Source of the DNA: Gemmatimonadota bacterium
Lineage (GTDB): Bacteria; Gemmatimonadota; Gemmatimonadetes; Longimicrobiales; Gaopeijiaceae
Reading direction: 5' to 3'
Assembly: GCA_022823365.1 (NCBI GenBank)
Contig: JAJDXG010000056.1
Coordinates: 1-64,000 of the forward strand
Length of the DNA: 64,000 bases
The position numbers were made by a program, and so were the translations under genes. This document shows positions 38,296 to 48,875 of the stretch, one piece after another. The stretch's first letter is position 1. The number at the start of each line of letters is the position of its first letter. Under the pieces are notes generated by a model. The model was given only the letters and a program-made list of their open reading frames with translations. It did not search any database and was not told where the DNA came from.

Positions 38296-38892
38296 TCAGC
38301 CCCCGGCCTCCAGCAGACCCCCGATCGCGCCCAGAAGCTCGTCCCGCCCCTCGCCGGTGCGCGCGGACGACACCACCAACTGGTCCTTCGACACCGCAAG
38401 CTGCTCGCGCAGGCGCGCGATCCGCTGCTCCCGGGCGCTCTTTCGCGTCTTGTCGATCTTGGTGACTACGATCAGGGCGGGCAAGCCGACCTCACCCAGC
38501 AACTCGACCGCGGCGAGGTCCGCGGGCGCCGCGTCGCGGCGGGCGTCGATCAGGAGAACCACCCCGGCCAGCTCGCGGCTTCGCTTCAGGTAGTCGCGCA
38601 CCAGCCGCTGCCAGCTCTCGCGCAGCGTGCGCGACACCTTCGCGTAGCCGAAGCCCGGAAGATCGACCAGCACGAAGCGGCGGTTGACGATGTAGAAGTT
38701 GAGGGTCTGGGTCTTCCCCGGGCGCGCCGACACGCGTGCCACCTTCTTGCGCGTGCGCTGGAGGACGACGTTGATGAGCGATGACTTGCCCACGTTGGAG
38801 CGGCCCCAGAAGCCGACGTGGGGAAGCTCGGGCGCGATCGACACGCCGGGATCGACGTGGCTTCCCGCGAACTCGACGCTGCGAATGATCAT
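38296..38892 (-). CDS. engB: EngB/YsxC (YihA): ribosome-assembly GTPase
   Basis: Essential GTPase for 50S subunit maturation. 198 residues: G1 GRSNVGKSSLIN (about 30-41), G2-region Thr in RPGKTQTLNFY, G3 DLPGFGYAKV (about 77-86), G4 TKIDK (about 144-148), G5-like SSARTGEG. Starts ATG 38892 (MIIRSVEFAGSHVDPG). It follows clpX by 20 bases on the same strand; clpX-engB linkage is common across bacteria. Confidence 0.93.
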   Translation of the reverse strand: MIIRSVEFAGSHVDPGVSIAPELPHVGFWGRSNVGKSSLINVVLQRTRKKVARVSARPGKTQTLNFYIVNRRFVLVDLPGFGYAKVSRTLRESWQRLVRDYLKRSRELAGVVLLIDARRDAAPADLAAVELLGEVGLPALIVVTKIDKTRKSAREQRIARLREQLAVSKDQLVVSSARTGEGRDELLGAIGGLLEAGG

Positions 38893-38912
38893 TGGCTCTC
38901 GCGGGTGCGCCC

Positions 38913-40166
38913 TCAGGCCTCCTTCTTCTGCCGCTCCCCTTCGAGCACCAGCAGGGGAGGGGTCCCCGAGATGACCGATTCGACCGTGATCACAACCTCG
39001 CGCACGTCGTGCCGCGACGGCACCTCGAACATCACGTCCTGCATCACTTCCTCGAGCACCGCCCTCAGTCCCCGCGCTCCGGTGCCCCGGTCGGCAGCCT
39101 TCTTCGCCACCTCGCGCAGTGCCTGGCGATCGAAGGTGATCCCCACGCCCTCCAGCTCGAACATCTTTCGGTACTGCTTGACCAGGGCGTTCCTGGGCTC
39201 CTCGAGGATGCGCACCAGGTCGCGCTCGTCGAGTTCCGAGAGGCCTACCGAGACCGGCAGCCGCCCCACAAGCTCCGGGATGAGCCCGTAGCGCTGCAGG
39301 TCCTCGGGCTCGACCAGCCTGACCAGATCGTCGCGGTTGCGGTAGTCGCCGGTGCCCTCCGGCGAGCTCTTGCCGAAGCCGATGCGCCGCTGGCCGATGC
39401 GCTGCTCGACGATTTCCTCCAGCCCGTCGAAGGCGCCGCCGCAGATGAAGAGGATGTTGCGGGTATCGACCTGCAGGTACTCCTGCTGCGGATGCTTGCG
39501 TCCGCCCTGGGGGGGCACGCTGGCCACGGTGCCTTCGAGGATCTTCAGCAGCGCCTGCTGCACACCCTCGCCCGAGACGTCCCGGGTGATCGACGGGTTC
39601 TCCGACTTGCGCGCGATCTTGTCGAGTTCGTCGACGTAGACGATCCCGCGCTCGCAGGCCGTGATGTTGAAGTCGCTGGCCTGAAGCAGCCGCACAAGGA
39701 TGTTCTCGACATCCTCGCCCACGTAGCCCGCCTCGGTCAGCGTGGTGGCGTCGGCGATGGTGAAGGGCACCTTCAGGATGCGCGCGAGCGTCTGTGCCAG
39801 CAGCGTCTTGCCCACGCCCGTGGGCCCGACCAGCAGTATGTTCGCCTTGTCGATCTCGACGTCGTCGATCTGCCCCTGGTGGTTGACGCGCTTGTAGTGG
39901 TTGTAGACGGCGACGGCGAGTGCCCTCTTGGCCTCCTCCTGCCCGATGACGTACTGGTCGAGGGCTGCCTTGATCTCCGTGGGTACCATGGTGGGCACCA
40001 CCACGGACACCGCCTCGCGCTCCTCCTCTTCCGCGAGAATCTCGTTACAGAGCGAGATGCACTCGTTGCAGATGTAGACCTGAGGCCCGGAGATGAATTT
40101 CTTGACGGAGTCCTTGGTCTTTCCGCAGAAGCTGCAGCGGGGGAACTTGTCGCTGGTCGTGGGCAC
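38913..40166 (-). CDS. clpX: ClpX: AAA+ unfoldase of the ClpXP protease
   Basis: Recognises and unfolds substrates for ClpP. 417 residues: N-terminal C4 zinc domain (CSFCGK then CNECISLC, about 11-40), Walker [16 protein letters not shown] (about 116-130), pore loop GYVGEDVE (about 150-157), Walker [11 protein letters not shown], the ClpP-docking IGF-type loop as IGFGKSS, sensor-2 [16 protein letters not shown] start at 40166 ([16 protein letters not shown]); no ATG gives a better N-terminus. It lies 42 bases after clpP. Confidence 0.95.
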   Translation of the reverse strand: MPTTSDKFPRCSFCGKTKDSVKKFISGPQVYICNECISLCNEILAEEEEREAVSVVVPTMVPTEIKAALDQYVIGQEEAKRALAVAVYNHYKRVNHQGQIDDVEIDKANILLVGPTGVGKTLLAQTLARILKVPFTIADATTLTEAGYVGEDVENILVRLLQASDFNITACERGIVYVDELDKIARKSENPSITRDVSGEGVQQALLKILEGTVASVPPQGGRKHPQQEYLQVDTRNILFICGGAFDGLEEIVEQRIGQRRIGFGKSSPEGTGDYRNRDDLVRLVEPEDLQRYGLIPELVGRLPVSVGLSELDERDLVRILEEPRNALVKQYRKMFELEGVGITFDRQALREVAKKAADRGTGARGLRAVLEEVMQDVMFEVPSRHDVREVVITVESVISGTPPLLVLEGERQKKEA

Positions 40167-40208
40167 GCGTCTGCTCGGCTATGCGGGTGTCAGGATCCGG
40201 ATGTGGTG

Positions 40209-40829
40209 CTATTCCTCAAGGCGCACCTCCCTGGCGGCTTCTTCTTCCCGGCCCACCAGCACCCGGTCGATCAGGCCGTATTCGCGCGCCTCGTCGGGGC
40301 TCATGAAGCGGTCGCGGTCCACGTCCTGCGCGATCTTGTCCATCGGCTGCCCGGTGCAGTCGGCGAGGATGCCGTTGAGCCGCTCACGAATGTCGAGCAC
40401 CTCGCGGGCGGCGATCTCGATGTCGGCCGCGGTGCCCTGCGCCCCCGTGGACGGCTGATGGATCATGATGCGCGAGTTGGGCAGAGCGCTGCGCTTGCCG
40501 GGCGCTCCCGCGGCCACCAGGATCGCGGCCATCGAAGCGGCCATGCCCACGCAGTAGGTGGAGACCGGCGCCCGCAGGTGCTGCATGGTGTCGAAAATGG
40601 CGAGTCCGGCGTAGACGCTCCCGCCGGGTGAATTGATGTACAGATAGATGTCCCGCTCGGGATCCTCCGCGTCCAGAAAGAGAAGCTGAGCCAGAATGAC
40701 ATTGGCCACATTGTCGTCGATATGTGAGCCCAGGAAGACGATCCGGTCCATCAGCAGGCGGCTGAAGATGTCGTAGCTTCGTTCTCCGCGGCTCGTCCGC
40801 TCGATGACGTACGGAGGAAAAATAGGCAT
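40209..40829 (-). CDS. clpP: ClpP: serine peptidase subunit of ClpXP
   Basis: A 206-residue tetradecameric peptidase. The catalytic triad is visible: Ser in [13 protein letters not shown], His in [13 protein letters not shown], Asp in [13 protein letters not shown]. The N-terminal axial loop region is [26 protein letters not shown], typical of ClpP after a very short propeptide. ATG at 40829. Operon order tig-clpP-clpX is as in most bacteria. Confidence 0.95.
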   Translation of the reverse strand: MPIFPPYVIERTSRGERSYDIFSRLLMDRIVFLGSHIDDNVANVILAQLLFLDAEDPERDIYLYINSPGGSVYAGLAIFDTMQHLRAPVSTYCVGMAASMAAILVAAGAPGKRSALPNSRIMIHQPSTGAQGTAADIEIAAREVLDIRERLNGILADCTGQPMDKIAQDVDRDRFMSPDEAREYGLIDRVLVGREEEAAREVRLEE

Positions 40830-40856
40830 GGGGTTTTCGTTCTCCGTTGGTCCGGC

Positions 40857-42119
40857 TCAGCCGGCCTGGATGATCTCGGACTGCTGTTTCAGGAATTCGA
40901 ACACCTTCCCTTCGGTGATCTCTCGCTCCAGCGACTCCATGCGCCCGTTCCGGCGCAGCCCGGCCTCCACGGTCTCCGGCTGCACGCCGTTCCTGCGCGC
41001 GATCTCGTCGACCCGCTCCGACACCTCGAGCGGGCTGGCGGCCAGGTCGTTGGCCCGGGCCAGGCTCTCCACCGCCAGCATGGTGCGAACCGCCCTCTCC
41101 GCGCGCGGACGGATGGCGGTCTTCATCTCCTCCACCTTCTCGGGCGGCGTGTCCTCGGGTCCTTCGCCGGCCACCGCCTCCAGGTACCGGTCGACCATGG
41201 AGCCGGGCGCGTCGAAGGCGTTCGCCTCCAGGACAAACTCCATGAGGCGTGCCCGAACCACCTGTTCCGCCTGGCCTGCGGCGTTCTGCTCCAGGTCCGC
41301 CCGGACCTTGTCCTGAAGATCGTCGAGGTTTACGAAGTCAAGGCTGGCCGCGAAGTCGTCGTCCAGTTCCGGAAGGTCGAGAACCTTTCGGGTGACGAGC
41401 CGGATGCGCAGGTGCTCTTCCTCGCCCCGCCGCTCCTCGTTGGGAAAGTCGTCGGGGAACCGGACCACGAAGTCTCCCTCCGTTCCCACTTCCAGTTGCT
41501 CGATTGCGCGCTCCACATCCGGAATCGCGTCGCCCTCGCCCAGAATAAACTCGTAGTCCCTCGCTTCGGCGTCCTCGCGGTCCAGTTGCAGGATGTTCAC
41601 CCCGACCGCGTTGCCCGCGTCCGGGAACCCGTCCTCCAGCGGTCGCCAGGCGCCGTTCTGCTGGCGCAGGCGGAGCAGGACCGCGTCGACTTCCGCGTCA
41701 CCCACCTCCACCGCCGGCCTCTCCACCACGAACCCGCCGCTGCGCTCGATCTCGATCCGGGGCTCGACGTCGAACGAGATCTCGAAGAAGAGATCCTCGC
41801 CCGGTTTGCTCCGCACCGCGCCCACTTCGGGATCGCTGATGGGCCGCAGTTGCTCGCTCCGGATGGCCGCCCGGGTCGCCTCGTTCAGGAGCGTCTCCAG
41901 CGTTTCCTGCTCGACGGCGGCTCCGTAGCGCTGCTCGAGCACCCTCGCCGGAATCCTGCCCTTGCGGAAGCCCGGCATGCGTGCCCGGCCCGAGACGCTG
42001 CCCATTACGCGCGCTCGCTCGCGCCCGACGATTTCAGCAGGAACGGTGATGGCGAGGTCCCGCCGCCAGCGTTCGCCTTCGGTGACGGATACGCGCAGGC
42101 GCGTGGGATCGATGGTCAA
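40857..42119 (-). CDS. tig: Trigger factor: ribosome-associated chaperone
   Basis: Binds nascent chains at the ribosome exit. 420 residues. Ribosome-binding loop SGRARMPGFRKGRIPARVLEQRYG (about 43-66; the classic GFRKGKxP signature), a PPIase domain about 155-250 lacking several FKBP active-site aromatics, and a C-terminal helical chaperone domain. The only start giving the normal N-terminus is TTG 42117-42119 (TIDPTRLRVSVTEGERWRRDL), a rare start codon; the ATG 13 bases upstream runs into a stop. Located between tRNA-Leu and clpP, 27 bases before clpP. Confidence 0.92.
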   Translation of the reverse strand: MTIDPTRLRVSVTEGERWRRDLAITVPAEIVGRERARVMGSVSGRARMPGFRKGRIPARVLEQRYGAAVEQETLETLLNEATRAAIRSEQLRPISDPEVGAVRSKPGEDLFFEISFDVEPRIEIERSGGFVVERPAVEVGDAEVDAVLLRLRQQNGAWRPLEDGFPDAGNAVGVNILQLDREDAEARDYEFILGEGDAIPDVERAIEQLEVGTEGDFVVRFPDDFPNEERRGEEEHLRIRLVTRKVLDLPELDDDFAASLDFVNLDDLQDKVRADLEQNAAGQAEQVVRARLMEFVLEANAFDAPGSMVDRYLEAVAGEGPEDTPPEKVEEMKTAIRPRAERAVRTMLAVESLARANDLAASPLEVSERVDEIARRNGVQPETVEAGLRRNGRMESLEREITEGKVFEFLKQQSEIIQAG

Positions 42120-42150
42120 GGGTCGAGGCTCGTCATGGCTGTGTCAGGTT

Positions 42151-42169
42151 CGCTTCGGCGAACGAAGCG
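42151..42169 (-). terminator. Hairpin downstream of tRNA-Leu, before tig
   Basis: On the minus strand CGCTTCG-TTCGC-CGAAGCG forms a 7-bp stem 18 bases beyond the tRNA 3' end. A mutually exclusive 6-bp hairpin (42148-42163) overlaps it. It could assist tRNA 3'-end formation or attenuate read-through into tig. No U-run is present. Confidence 0.35.
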
Positions 42170-42186
42170 CGACTCCGCGGACAGGA

Positions 42187-42269
42187 TGCGAAAGGGGGGA
42201 CTCGAACCCCCACGGCCCAGGGCCACGGGATCCTAAATCCCGCGCGTCTACCAGTTCCGCCACTTTCGC
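42187..42269 (-). tRNA. tRNA-Leu (anticodon UAG)
   Basis: On the minus strand GCGAAAG (5' acceptor arm) pairs fully with CTTTCGC before the discriminator A (position 42187). D-arm GGCGGAACTGGTAGACGC; anticodon stem-loop CGGGA-TTTAGGA-TCCCG with anticodon TAG at 42233-42235; long class II variable arm; T-arm GGGGGTTCGAGTCCCCC. 83 bases, CCA not encoded. Reads CUA (and, by wobble, other CUN) codons. Lies between htrA and tig on the same strand. Confidence 0.95.
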
Positions 42270-42331
42270 GGAAAGCCCGGGTCCGGGCGGCGTTCTCCTC
42301 CGCGGCATCCCCGAAGCTGGTACAAACTTAG

Positions 42332-42348
42332 CGGTTCCCCCGGAACCG
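42332..42348 (-). terminator. Terminator-like hairpin directly after htrA
   Basis: On the minus strand CGGTTCC, loop GGG, GGAACCG, beginning 2 bases after the htrA stop and followed by CTAAGTTTGT. Short but compact 7-bp stem with a T-containing tail; it separates htrA from the tRNA gene. Confidence 0.5.
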
Positions 42349-42349
42349 G

Positions 42350-43879
42350 TCACTCCGGCATGCGGATGTTGATGAAGCGCTGCCTGCCGTTCATCGGATT
42401 GGCCAGAACCAGCGTGACGATTTCGCCGGGCTCCACCTCGGCCAGCAACTCCGTGACCTCATCCGCGGACTCCACCTGCCGCCGGTTGATGCCTACCAGC
42501 AGCTCGCCGGCCCGGACGCCGCGCCGGGCGGCGGGACCCATGCGGGTGACGCCGCTGACGAGCACGCCCTCGTCAATGCGGAACTGATAGCGCCGGGCCA
42601 CCTCCGGGCTGTTGTCCACAACCTCGATTCCCAGCCGCTCCTCGGCACGCGCCGTCGGCTCGGGCGCGGCCGCGGTGGCGGTTTCGTTGAGCGGAGACTG
42701 ACCCAGTTGCGCCTCCGTCTCCTGCCGCCGGCCATCGCGGTAATACGCGATGCGCACCCGGTCTCCCGGCCGCTTGCGCGCTACCAGTTGCTGCAACTGG
42801 TTCGAGTACTCGACGGGGTCGTCGTCGATGGCGACGATCACGTCCTGCGGCTCGAGTCCCGCTTCCTCGGCGGGCGTGCCGGTGACGTCCTGAACCAGCG
42901 CGCCGCTCACCTCGGGCAGTTGGTAGACTTCCGCGTCCTCGGGTCCCACCGGCCCGATCTGCACGCCCAGGAAGGCGCGCCGCACCGCGCGGTATTCGAT
43001 GAGATCCTCCATCACCCTGTGGGCGAGGCTGATCGGAATCGCGAAGCCGTATCCCTGGTAGTAGCCGTCCCCGCTGGCGATCGCGGAATTGATGCCGATC
43101 ACCTGCCCCTCGAGGTTGACCATGGGGCCCCCGGAATTCCCGGGGTTGATGACCGCATCGGTCTGGATGAAGTCCTCGATCGCGTACTGGGCGGCTTCCT
43201 GGGACTCGGGGTCGTTGCGCAGCTCGTTGCCGATGATGCCCAGCGGCCGACCCTTGAAGCTGACGATGCCGGCGGTCACCGTGTGGTTGAAGGAAGTCGG
43301 TCCCCCGGCCGACCGGAACCCCGGGTTGCCCACCGCCAGCACCCACTCCCCCACGCGGACTCCGTCGGAGTCGCCCAGGCTGAGCGTCGGCAGGCCGCTG
43401 CCCTCGACCTTGATCACCGCGACGTCGGTGGTGGGATCACCGCCGATCAGCGTCGCCTCGAAGGTGCGCCGGTCCTCCAGTTGGACCGTAATCTCGTCGG
43501 CGTCCTCCACCACGTGGTTGTTGGTCAGGATGTAGCCGTCGTCCGAGACCAGGAATCCACTGCCGCTGCCGGCGCGCGGCTCCGGGTCCGGGGTCCCGAA
43601 CCAGTTGCGGAAGGGGTCGTTGGCGGCCGACCGCACCATGCGGCGGGTCGTGATGCTCACGACCGCGGGCGTGACCACCTCGGCCACTCGCACGAAGGAT
43701 TCGCTCAGGTCGCGCGCCGGCTGGACCGCCCCCGCGGGCACCTGGGGGGCGACCGAGATCGTCGGGGTTGCGACCGCGTCCCGCGTCCATCCCATCCCCG
43801 AGGCGACGCCCACGCCGACCAGGAACGCGAGGGCGACGTAGAAGAGCACTTTCATCTTGATTCTCAGGGGATCGAACAT
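42350..43879 (-). CDS. HtrA/DegP-family periplasmic serine protease with two PDZ domains
   Basis: Envelope quality-control protease/chaperone of 509 residues. N-terminal membrane anchor or signal (about 9-30, VLFYVALAFLVGVGVASGMGW); trypsin-like domain with catalytic His in LTNNHVVEDA (about 119-128), Asp in DPTTDVAVI, Ser in NPGNSGGPMVN. PDZ1 about 300-395 (FLGVQIGPVGPEDAEVYQLP...GTPAEEAGLEPQDVIVAID), PDZ2 about 415-505. A longer Asn/Glu segment (GNELRNDPESQEAAQ) extends the L1-L2 loop region. ATG 43879. Downstream of dnaK on the same strand, with a 176-base gap. DegP versus DegQ cannot be assigned. Confidence 0.92.
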   Translation of the reverse strand: MFDPLRIKMKVLFYVALAFLVGVGVASGMGWTRDAVATPTISVAPQVPAGAVQPARDLSESFVRVAEVVTPAVVSITTRRMVRSAANDPFRNWFGTPDPEPRAGSGSGFLVSDDGYILTNNHVVEDADEITVQLEDRRTFEATLIGGDPTTDVAVIKVEGSGLPTLSLGDSDGVRVGEWVLAVGNPGFRSAGGPTSFNHTVTAGIVSFKGRPLGIIGNELRNDPESQEAAQYAIEDFIQTDAVINPGNSGGPMVNLEGQVIGINSAIASGDGYYQGYGFAIPISLAHRVMEDLIEYRAVRRAFLGVQIGPVGPEDAEVYQLPEVSGALVQDVTGTPAEEAGLEPQDVIVAIDDDPVEYSNQLQQLVARKRPGDRVRIAYYRDGRRQETEAQLGQSPLNETATAAAPEPTARAEERLGIEVVDNSPEVARRYQFRIDEGVLVSGVTRMGPAARRGVRAGELLVGINRRQVESADEVTELLAEVEPGEIVTLVLANPMNGRQRFINIRMPE

Positions 43880-44055
43880 GCCTGGCCTCCTGTGGTATCG
43901 CTGCAGCCGGGGCGAGGATGCTGACTCCTGCTACCCATCCCCGCGCCAGCGGTTTCTCCCTGTCTGTGCGCGCCCCGTTCGATGCGCCGCGCGGCGCCAG
44001 AGTTGCCCCGGCGGGACGTCGTCCGGCGCCGCGCGCCCCGGAGCCTCCGACGTGC

Positions 44056-45984
<1,929 letters not shown>

Positions 45985-46071
45985 CTGTGCTCCTTGGATG
46001 GTTGTGAGTCCCCGGTTTACGGGGTGTCGCCGGGTGTGGAGCAACGTTCGTGCCCCCGTCCCGGGCCGGAG

Positions 46072-46090
46072 ACCTGACAAAATGGCAGAC
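46072..46090. promoter_or_regulatory. dnaK-upstream box, copy 1
   Basis: ACCTGACAAAATGGCAGAC. The core CTGACA-AA-ATGGCAG is an imperfect dyad, identical to copy 2 and 16/17 identical in its core to the perfect palindrome before argF. About 88 bases upstream of the dnaK ATG. Confidence 0.55.
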
Positions 46091-46102
46091 TTTTCCGCCG
46101 GA

Positions 46103-46121
46103 ACCTGACAAAATGGCAGAC
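46103..46121. promoter_or_regulatory. dnaK-upstream box, copy 2
   Basis: Same 19 bases as copy 1, starting 31 bases away (about three DNA helical turns, so both copies face the same side). The 12 bases between them are unrelated. Confidence 0.55.
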
Positions 46122-46291
46122 TCCCCAGGCCGCTCGGGGCGGTTTTCGGGCGGTCGGGTTATCATGAGCTTCGACCCTTGCGCGTTGTGCCACCAAACAG
46201 CCCACGGATCCACCATGCCTTCCACGCCTTCCGTCTCCCGTGGTCCGAGCTCCTCCGTCGCCGCGACCGTTTCCGACGCCCGGGTGTCGCC

Positions 46292-47809
46292 ATGAGCCGG
46301 GCGTCTGCCGGACCTGGAGCCGGTCCGGGATCCGCGCTCCGGATACTCTGGGTGGTGAGCCTGCTTCTTGTCGGAGCCGGCTTGGCCGCTTCCTCGCTGG
46401 GCGCGGACGGGGCGGAGCACGCTCCTGTGCCGCAAGCGGCGGCGCCGACCCAGCAGGGTCCGGGACTCGGCATCTCGATCGCCTCGGAGGGGCTGGACAC
46501 CTCGTTCCCGGAGCGCCTGAGGTCGCTGCTCGGCATGCTGGCGCTGGGCGGGCTCGCGTGGGTCTTCAGCGTCAACCGGGCCGCCATCCCGTGGCGAGTC
46601 GTGGCCTGGGGGGTCTCGCTCCAGCTGGTCTTCGCCTTCTTCATCCTCAAGACCGCGGTCGGGCTGGCGATCTTCCAGGGGGCCAACACGGTGGTGGTGG
46701 GGCTGCTCGGGTACACGCTCGAGGGGGCGCGCTTCATCTTCGGCAACCTGGTCGACAACAACATCCCCATCGGCACCGGCGAACCCGGCAACGGCGACTT
46801 CAACCCGATCCCCGGACAGGTCGCCAATCCGGCGGCCTACGTCGCCTTCACCGTGCTGCCCACCATCATCTTCCTGGCCTCCCTCATGACCGTGCTGTAT
46901 CACCTGGGGGTGATGCAGTTCGTGGTGCGGGGAATGGCCTGGGTGATGCAGCGCACCATGCGCACCTCCGGTGCCGAGACCCTCTCCGCGGCCGGCAACA
47001 TTTTCGTGGGCCAGACCGAGGCGCCGCTCCTCATCAAGCCCTTCGTCGAGAAGATGACGATGTCGGAGCTGAACGCCGTGATGACCGCCGGCTTTGCCAC
47101 GGTGGCGGGCGGGGTGATGGCGGCGTACGTGGGCTTCCTCATCTCCTATTTCCCGGACATCGCCGGGCACCTGATGGCCGCGTCGGTCATGTCCGCCCCG
47201 GCGGCGCTGATGATGGCCAAGCTCATGTACCCGGAGGACGAGGTGCCCGAGACCGCGGGCCGCCTGGTCAAGGAGGTCGAAAAGCCGGACGTGAACGTCA
47301 TCGACGCGGCGGCGCGCGGGGCCGGCGACGGGCTTCGCCTCGCCCTCAACGTTGGAGCCATGCTGCTCGCCTTCGTGGCGCTCGTCTATCTGATCAACGG
47401 GCTTATGGGATGGGCCGGAGGGCTGGTCGGCCTGCCCGACCTCACCCTGCAGTCCGTGCTGGGGCTGGCCCTGGCGCCGCTGGCCTGGCTCATGGGAGTG
47501 CCCTGGGCCGACGCGGTGGAGGTGGGTTCGCTGATGGGGATCAAGACGGCGCTCAACGAGTTCGTGGCCTACGTCGAACTGGCGGGCCTGCTCGGGGAGG
47601 GCTCTACCCTGCATCCCCGCTCGGTCGTGATCGCCACCTACGCCCTGTGCGGCTTCGCCAACTTCTCCTCCATCGCCATCCAGCTCGGCGGCATCGGCGG
47701 ACTGGCTCCTTCACGCCGGCAGGATCTTTCGCGCATCGGGCTGCGGGCGATGGTCGGGGGGGCGCTGGCCGCCTTCATGACGGCCACCGTGGCCGGGATG
47801 ATCCTCTGA
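46292..47809 (+). CDS. CNT-family concentrative nucleoside transporter (NupC-like)
   Basis: Cation-coupled nucleoside importer, 505 residues and about 10-12 membrane segments. Marks: FSVNRAAIPWRVVAWGVSLQLVFAFFILKT, NVFVGQTEAPLLIKPF-type motif (here NIFVGQTEAPLLIKPFVEKMT), TAGFATVAGGVMAAYVGF, GIKTALNEFVAYVEL, YALCGFANFSSIAIQLGGIG. The N-terminus carries an extra signal-like helix and an 85-residue Gly/Ala-rich segment absent from E. coli NupC. Start ATG 46292; a longer in-frame start at 46178 gives a non-conserved tail. Purine nucleoside phosphorylase follows 16 bases later, so the pair imports and splits purine nucleosides. Confidence 0.9.
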   Translation: MSRASAGPGAGPGSALRILWVVSLLLVGAGLAASSLGADGAEHAPVPQAAAPTQQGPGLGISIASEGLDTSFPERLRSLLGMLALGGLAWVFSVNRAAIPWRVVAWGVSLQLVFAFFILKTAVGLAIFQGANTVVVGLLGYTLEGARFIFGNLVDNNIPIGTGEPGNGDFNPIPGQVANPAAYVAFTVLPTIIFLASLMTVLYHLGVMQFVVRGMAWVMQRTMRTSGAETLSAAGNIFVGQTEAPLLIKPFVEKMTMSELNAVMTAGFATVAGGVMAAYVGFLISYFPDIAGHLMAASVMSAPAALMMAKLMYPEDEVPETAGRLVKEVEKPDVNVIDAAARGAGDGLRLALNVGAMLLAFVALVYLINGLMGWAGGLVGLPDLTLQSVLGLALAPLAWLMGVPWADAVEVGSLMGIKTALNEFVAYVELAGLLGEGSTLHPRSVVIATYALCGFANFSSIAIQLGGIGGLAPSRRQDLSRIGLRAMVGGALAAFMTATVAGMIL

Positions 47810-47825
47810 GGCCGGGGATGGCTCC

Positions 47826-48689
47826 GTGAAACCGGGAATCGCGCTGGCGGAGGACTTCGGTGCCGTGGTCGCGTCGTTGCGCGCGCGCATCCGCACGGCT
47901 CCGCTGGTGCATCTGCTGCTCGGTTCCGGGCTGAGCGGGCTCGAACGGCTGGTCGATGTCGAGGAGGAAGTGCTGTTCGGGGAGATTCCCGGCCTTCCAT
48001 CCACGGGGATTGCGGGTCACGCGGGCCACTTCCTTTTCGGGCGCTGCGAGGACGTGCCGGTCGTCGTGCAGTGCGGGCGGCTGCATTTCTACGAGGGTCA
48101 TCCACCGTGGGTGATCACGGCCCCGGCCCGCATCGCGGCCGCGATGGGAGTGCGGAGTTCCGTCGTCACCGCAGCGGTGGGGGGGGTGGACCGGCGGCTT
48201 CGCCCGGGTGGGCTGATGGTGATCGACGACCACATCAACCTGCTCTCCCGCACGCCGCTCCCGCCGCCCGCGCAGGCGGGCGATGCGAACCCGTTTCCCG
48301 ACATGAGCGCGTCCTACGACCGGGAGTTGCAGAAGGCCGCGCTCGAGCAGGCGGCCCGGCTGGGCGTTCGTCTGGCGCGGGGCACCTATGCGGCCCTGCT
48401 CGGCCCCAGCTTCGAGACGCCCGCCGAGATCCGGATGGTCGAGCGGATGGGTGGGGACGTGGTGGGAATGTCGGTCGTACCCGAGGTGCTCACGCTGCGC
48501 GCCCGCGGCGTGCGGGTGCTGGCCTTCGCCATGGTCACCAACATGGCGTGTGGGGTGGGGATGGCCCCGGGGGCGGAGGGCGCGGACGCCATCTCGCATG
48601 ACGAGGTTCTGGAGGTGGGGAACCGGGCGGGTGCGGTGCTGGAACGGGTGATTCGGGGGATGCTGGCGGGCGGTGCGTTTGCGGTCTGA
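47826..48689 (+). CDS. Purine nucleoside phosphorylase (trimeric PNP/MTAP family)
   Basis: Cleaves purine nucleosides with phosphate, releasing base and (deoxy)ribose-1-phosphate. 287 residues: LLLGSGLSGLERLVD (about 31-45, phosphate loop), GRLHFYEGHPPWVITAPARI, TAAVGGVDRRLRPGGLMVIDDHINL, YAALLGPSFETPAEIRM (purine/ribose region) and GDVVGMSVVPEVLTLRARGVRVLAFAMVTNMA. GTG 47826 is 16 bases after the transporter stop. This matches the PunA/XapA branch; specificity is not assigned. Confidence 0.9.
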   Translation: MKPGIALAEDFGAVVASLRARIRTAPLVHLLLGSGLSGLERLVDVEEEVLFGEIPGLPSTGIAGHAGHFLFGRCEDVPVVVQCGRLHFYEGHPPWVITAPARIAAAMGVRSSVVTAAVGGVDRRLRPGGLMVIDDHINLLSRTPLPPPAQAGDANPFPDMSASYDRELQKAALEQAARLGVRLARGTYAALLGPSFETPAEIRMVERMGGDVVGMSVVPEVLTLRARGVRVLAFAMVTNMACGVGMAPGAEGADAISHDEVLEVGNRAGAVLERVIRGMLAGGAFAV

Positions 48690-48745
48690 CGCGCACTCCG
48701 GGCCGCGGCCTGGTGGACTTCGTCTCCCGGGACCCTCTGCAGTGT

Positions 48746-48794
48746 GTTGCAAAACTCCATAGGCAACAATTTGTTGCATTCGTCGATTTGCAAC
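48746..48794. repeat. Dyad array of four GTTGC/GCAAC half-sites
   Basis: GTTGC (48746), 12 bases, GCAAC (48763), 5 bases (AATTT), GTTGC (48773), 12 bases, GCAAC (48790-48794). Outer GTTGCAAA/TTTGCAAC and inner GCAACAA/TTGTTGC are perfect inverted repeats with equal 9-base spacers on both sides. AT-rich compared with all surrounding DNA, and placed between convergent genes (PNP and thiD). Confidence 0.7.
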
Positions 48795-48875
48795 GCCCCA
48801 CGGAGGGGCCGCTCACTCCATGCGCACGGTGGCCGGCCAGGGCTTGGGGCTGCCGCCGATGCGGTGTCCCGGAAC

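Larger units (their letters stand above)
45985..46291. other. 307-base divergent regulatory region between dnaK and the nucleoside transporter
   Basis: No gene is seen. It contains the dnaK ribosome-binding site (complement of 45989-45994), the two 19-base repeat boxes at 46072-46090 and 46103-46121, and an unremarkable GC-rich leader toward the transporter start. No clear -35/-10 pair for dnaK could be fixed. Confidence 0.6.

Noticed and set aside
45985..46291. CIRCE/HrcA operator before dnaK
   Set aside because: No TTAGCACTC-N9-GAGTGCTAA or close variant is present.
48746..48794. Integron attC site
   Set aside because: GTT/AAC ends are present, but the R and L box consensus and spacing do not fit and no integrase or cassette is nearby.
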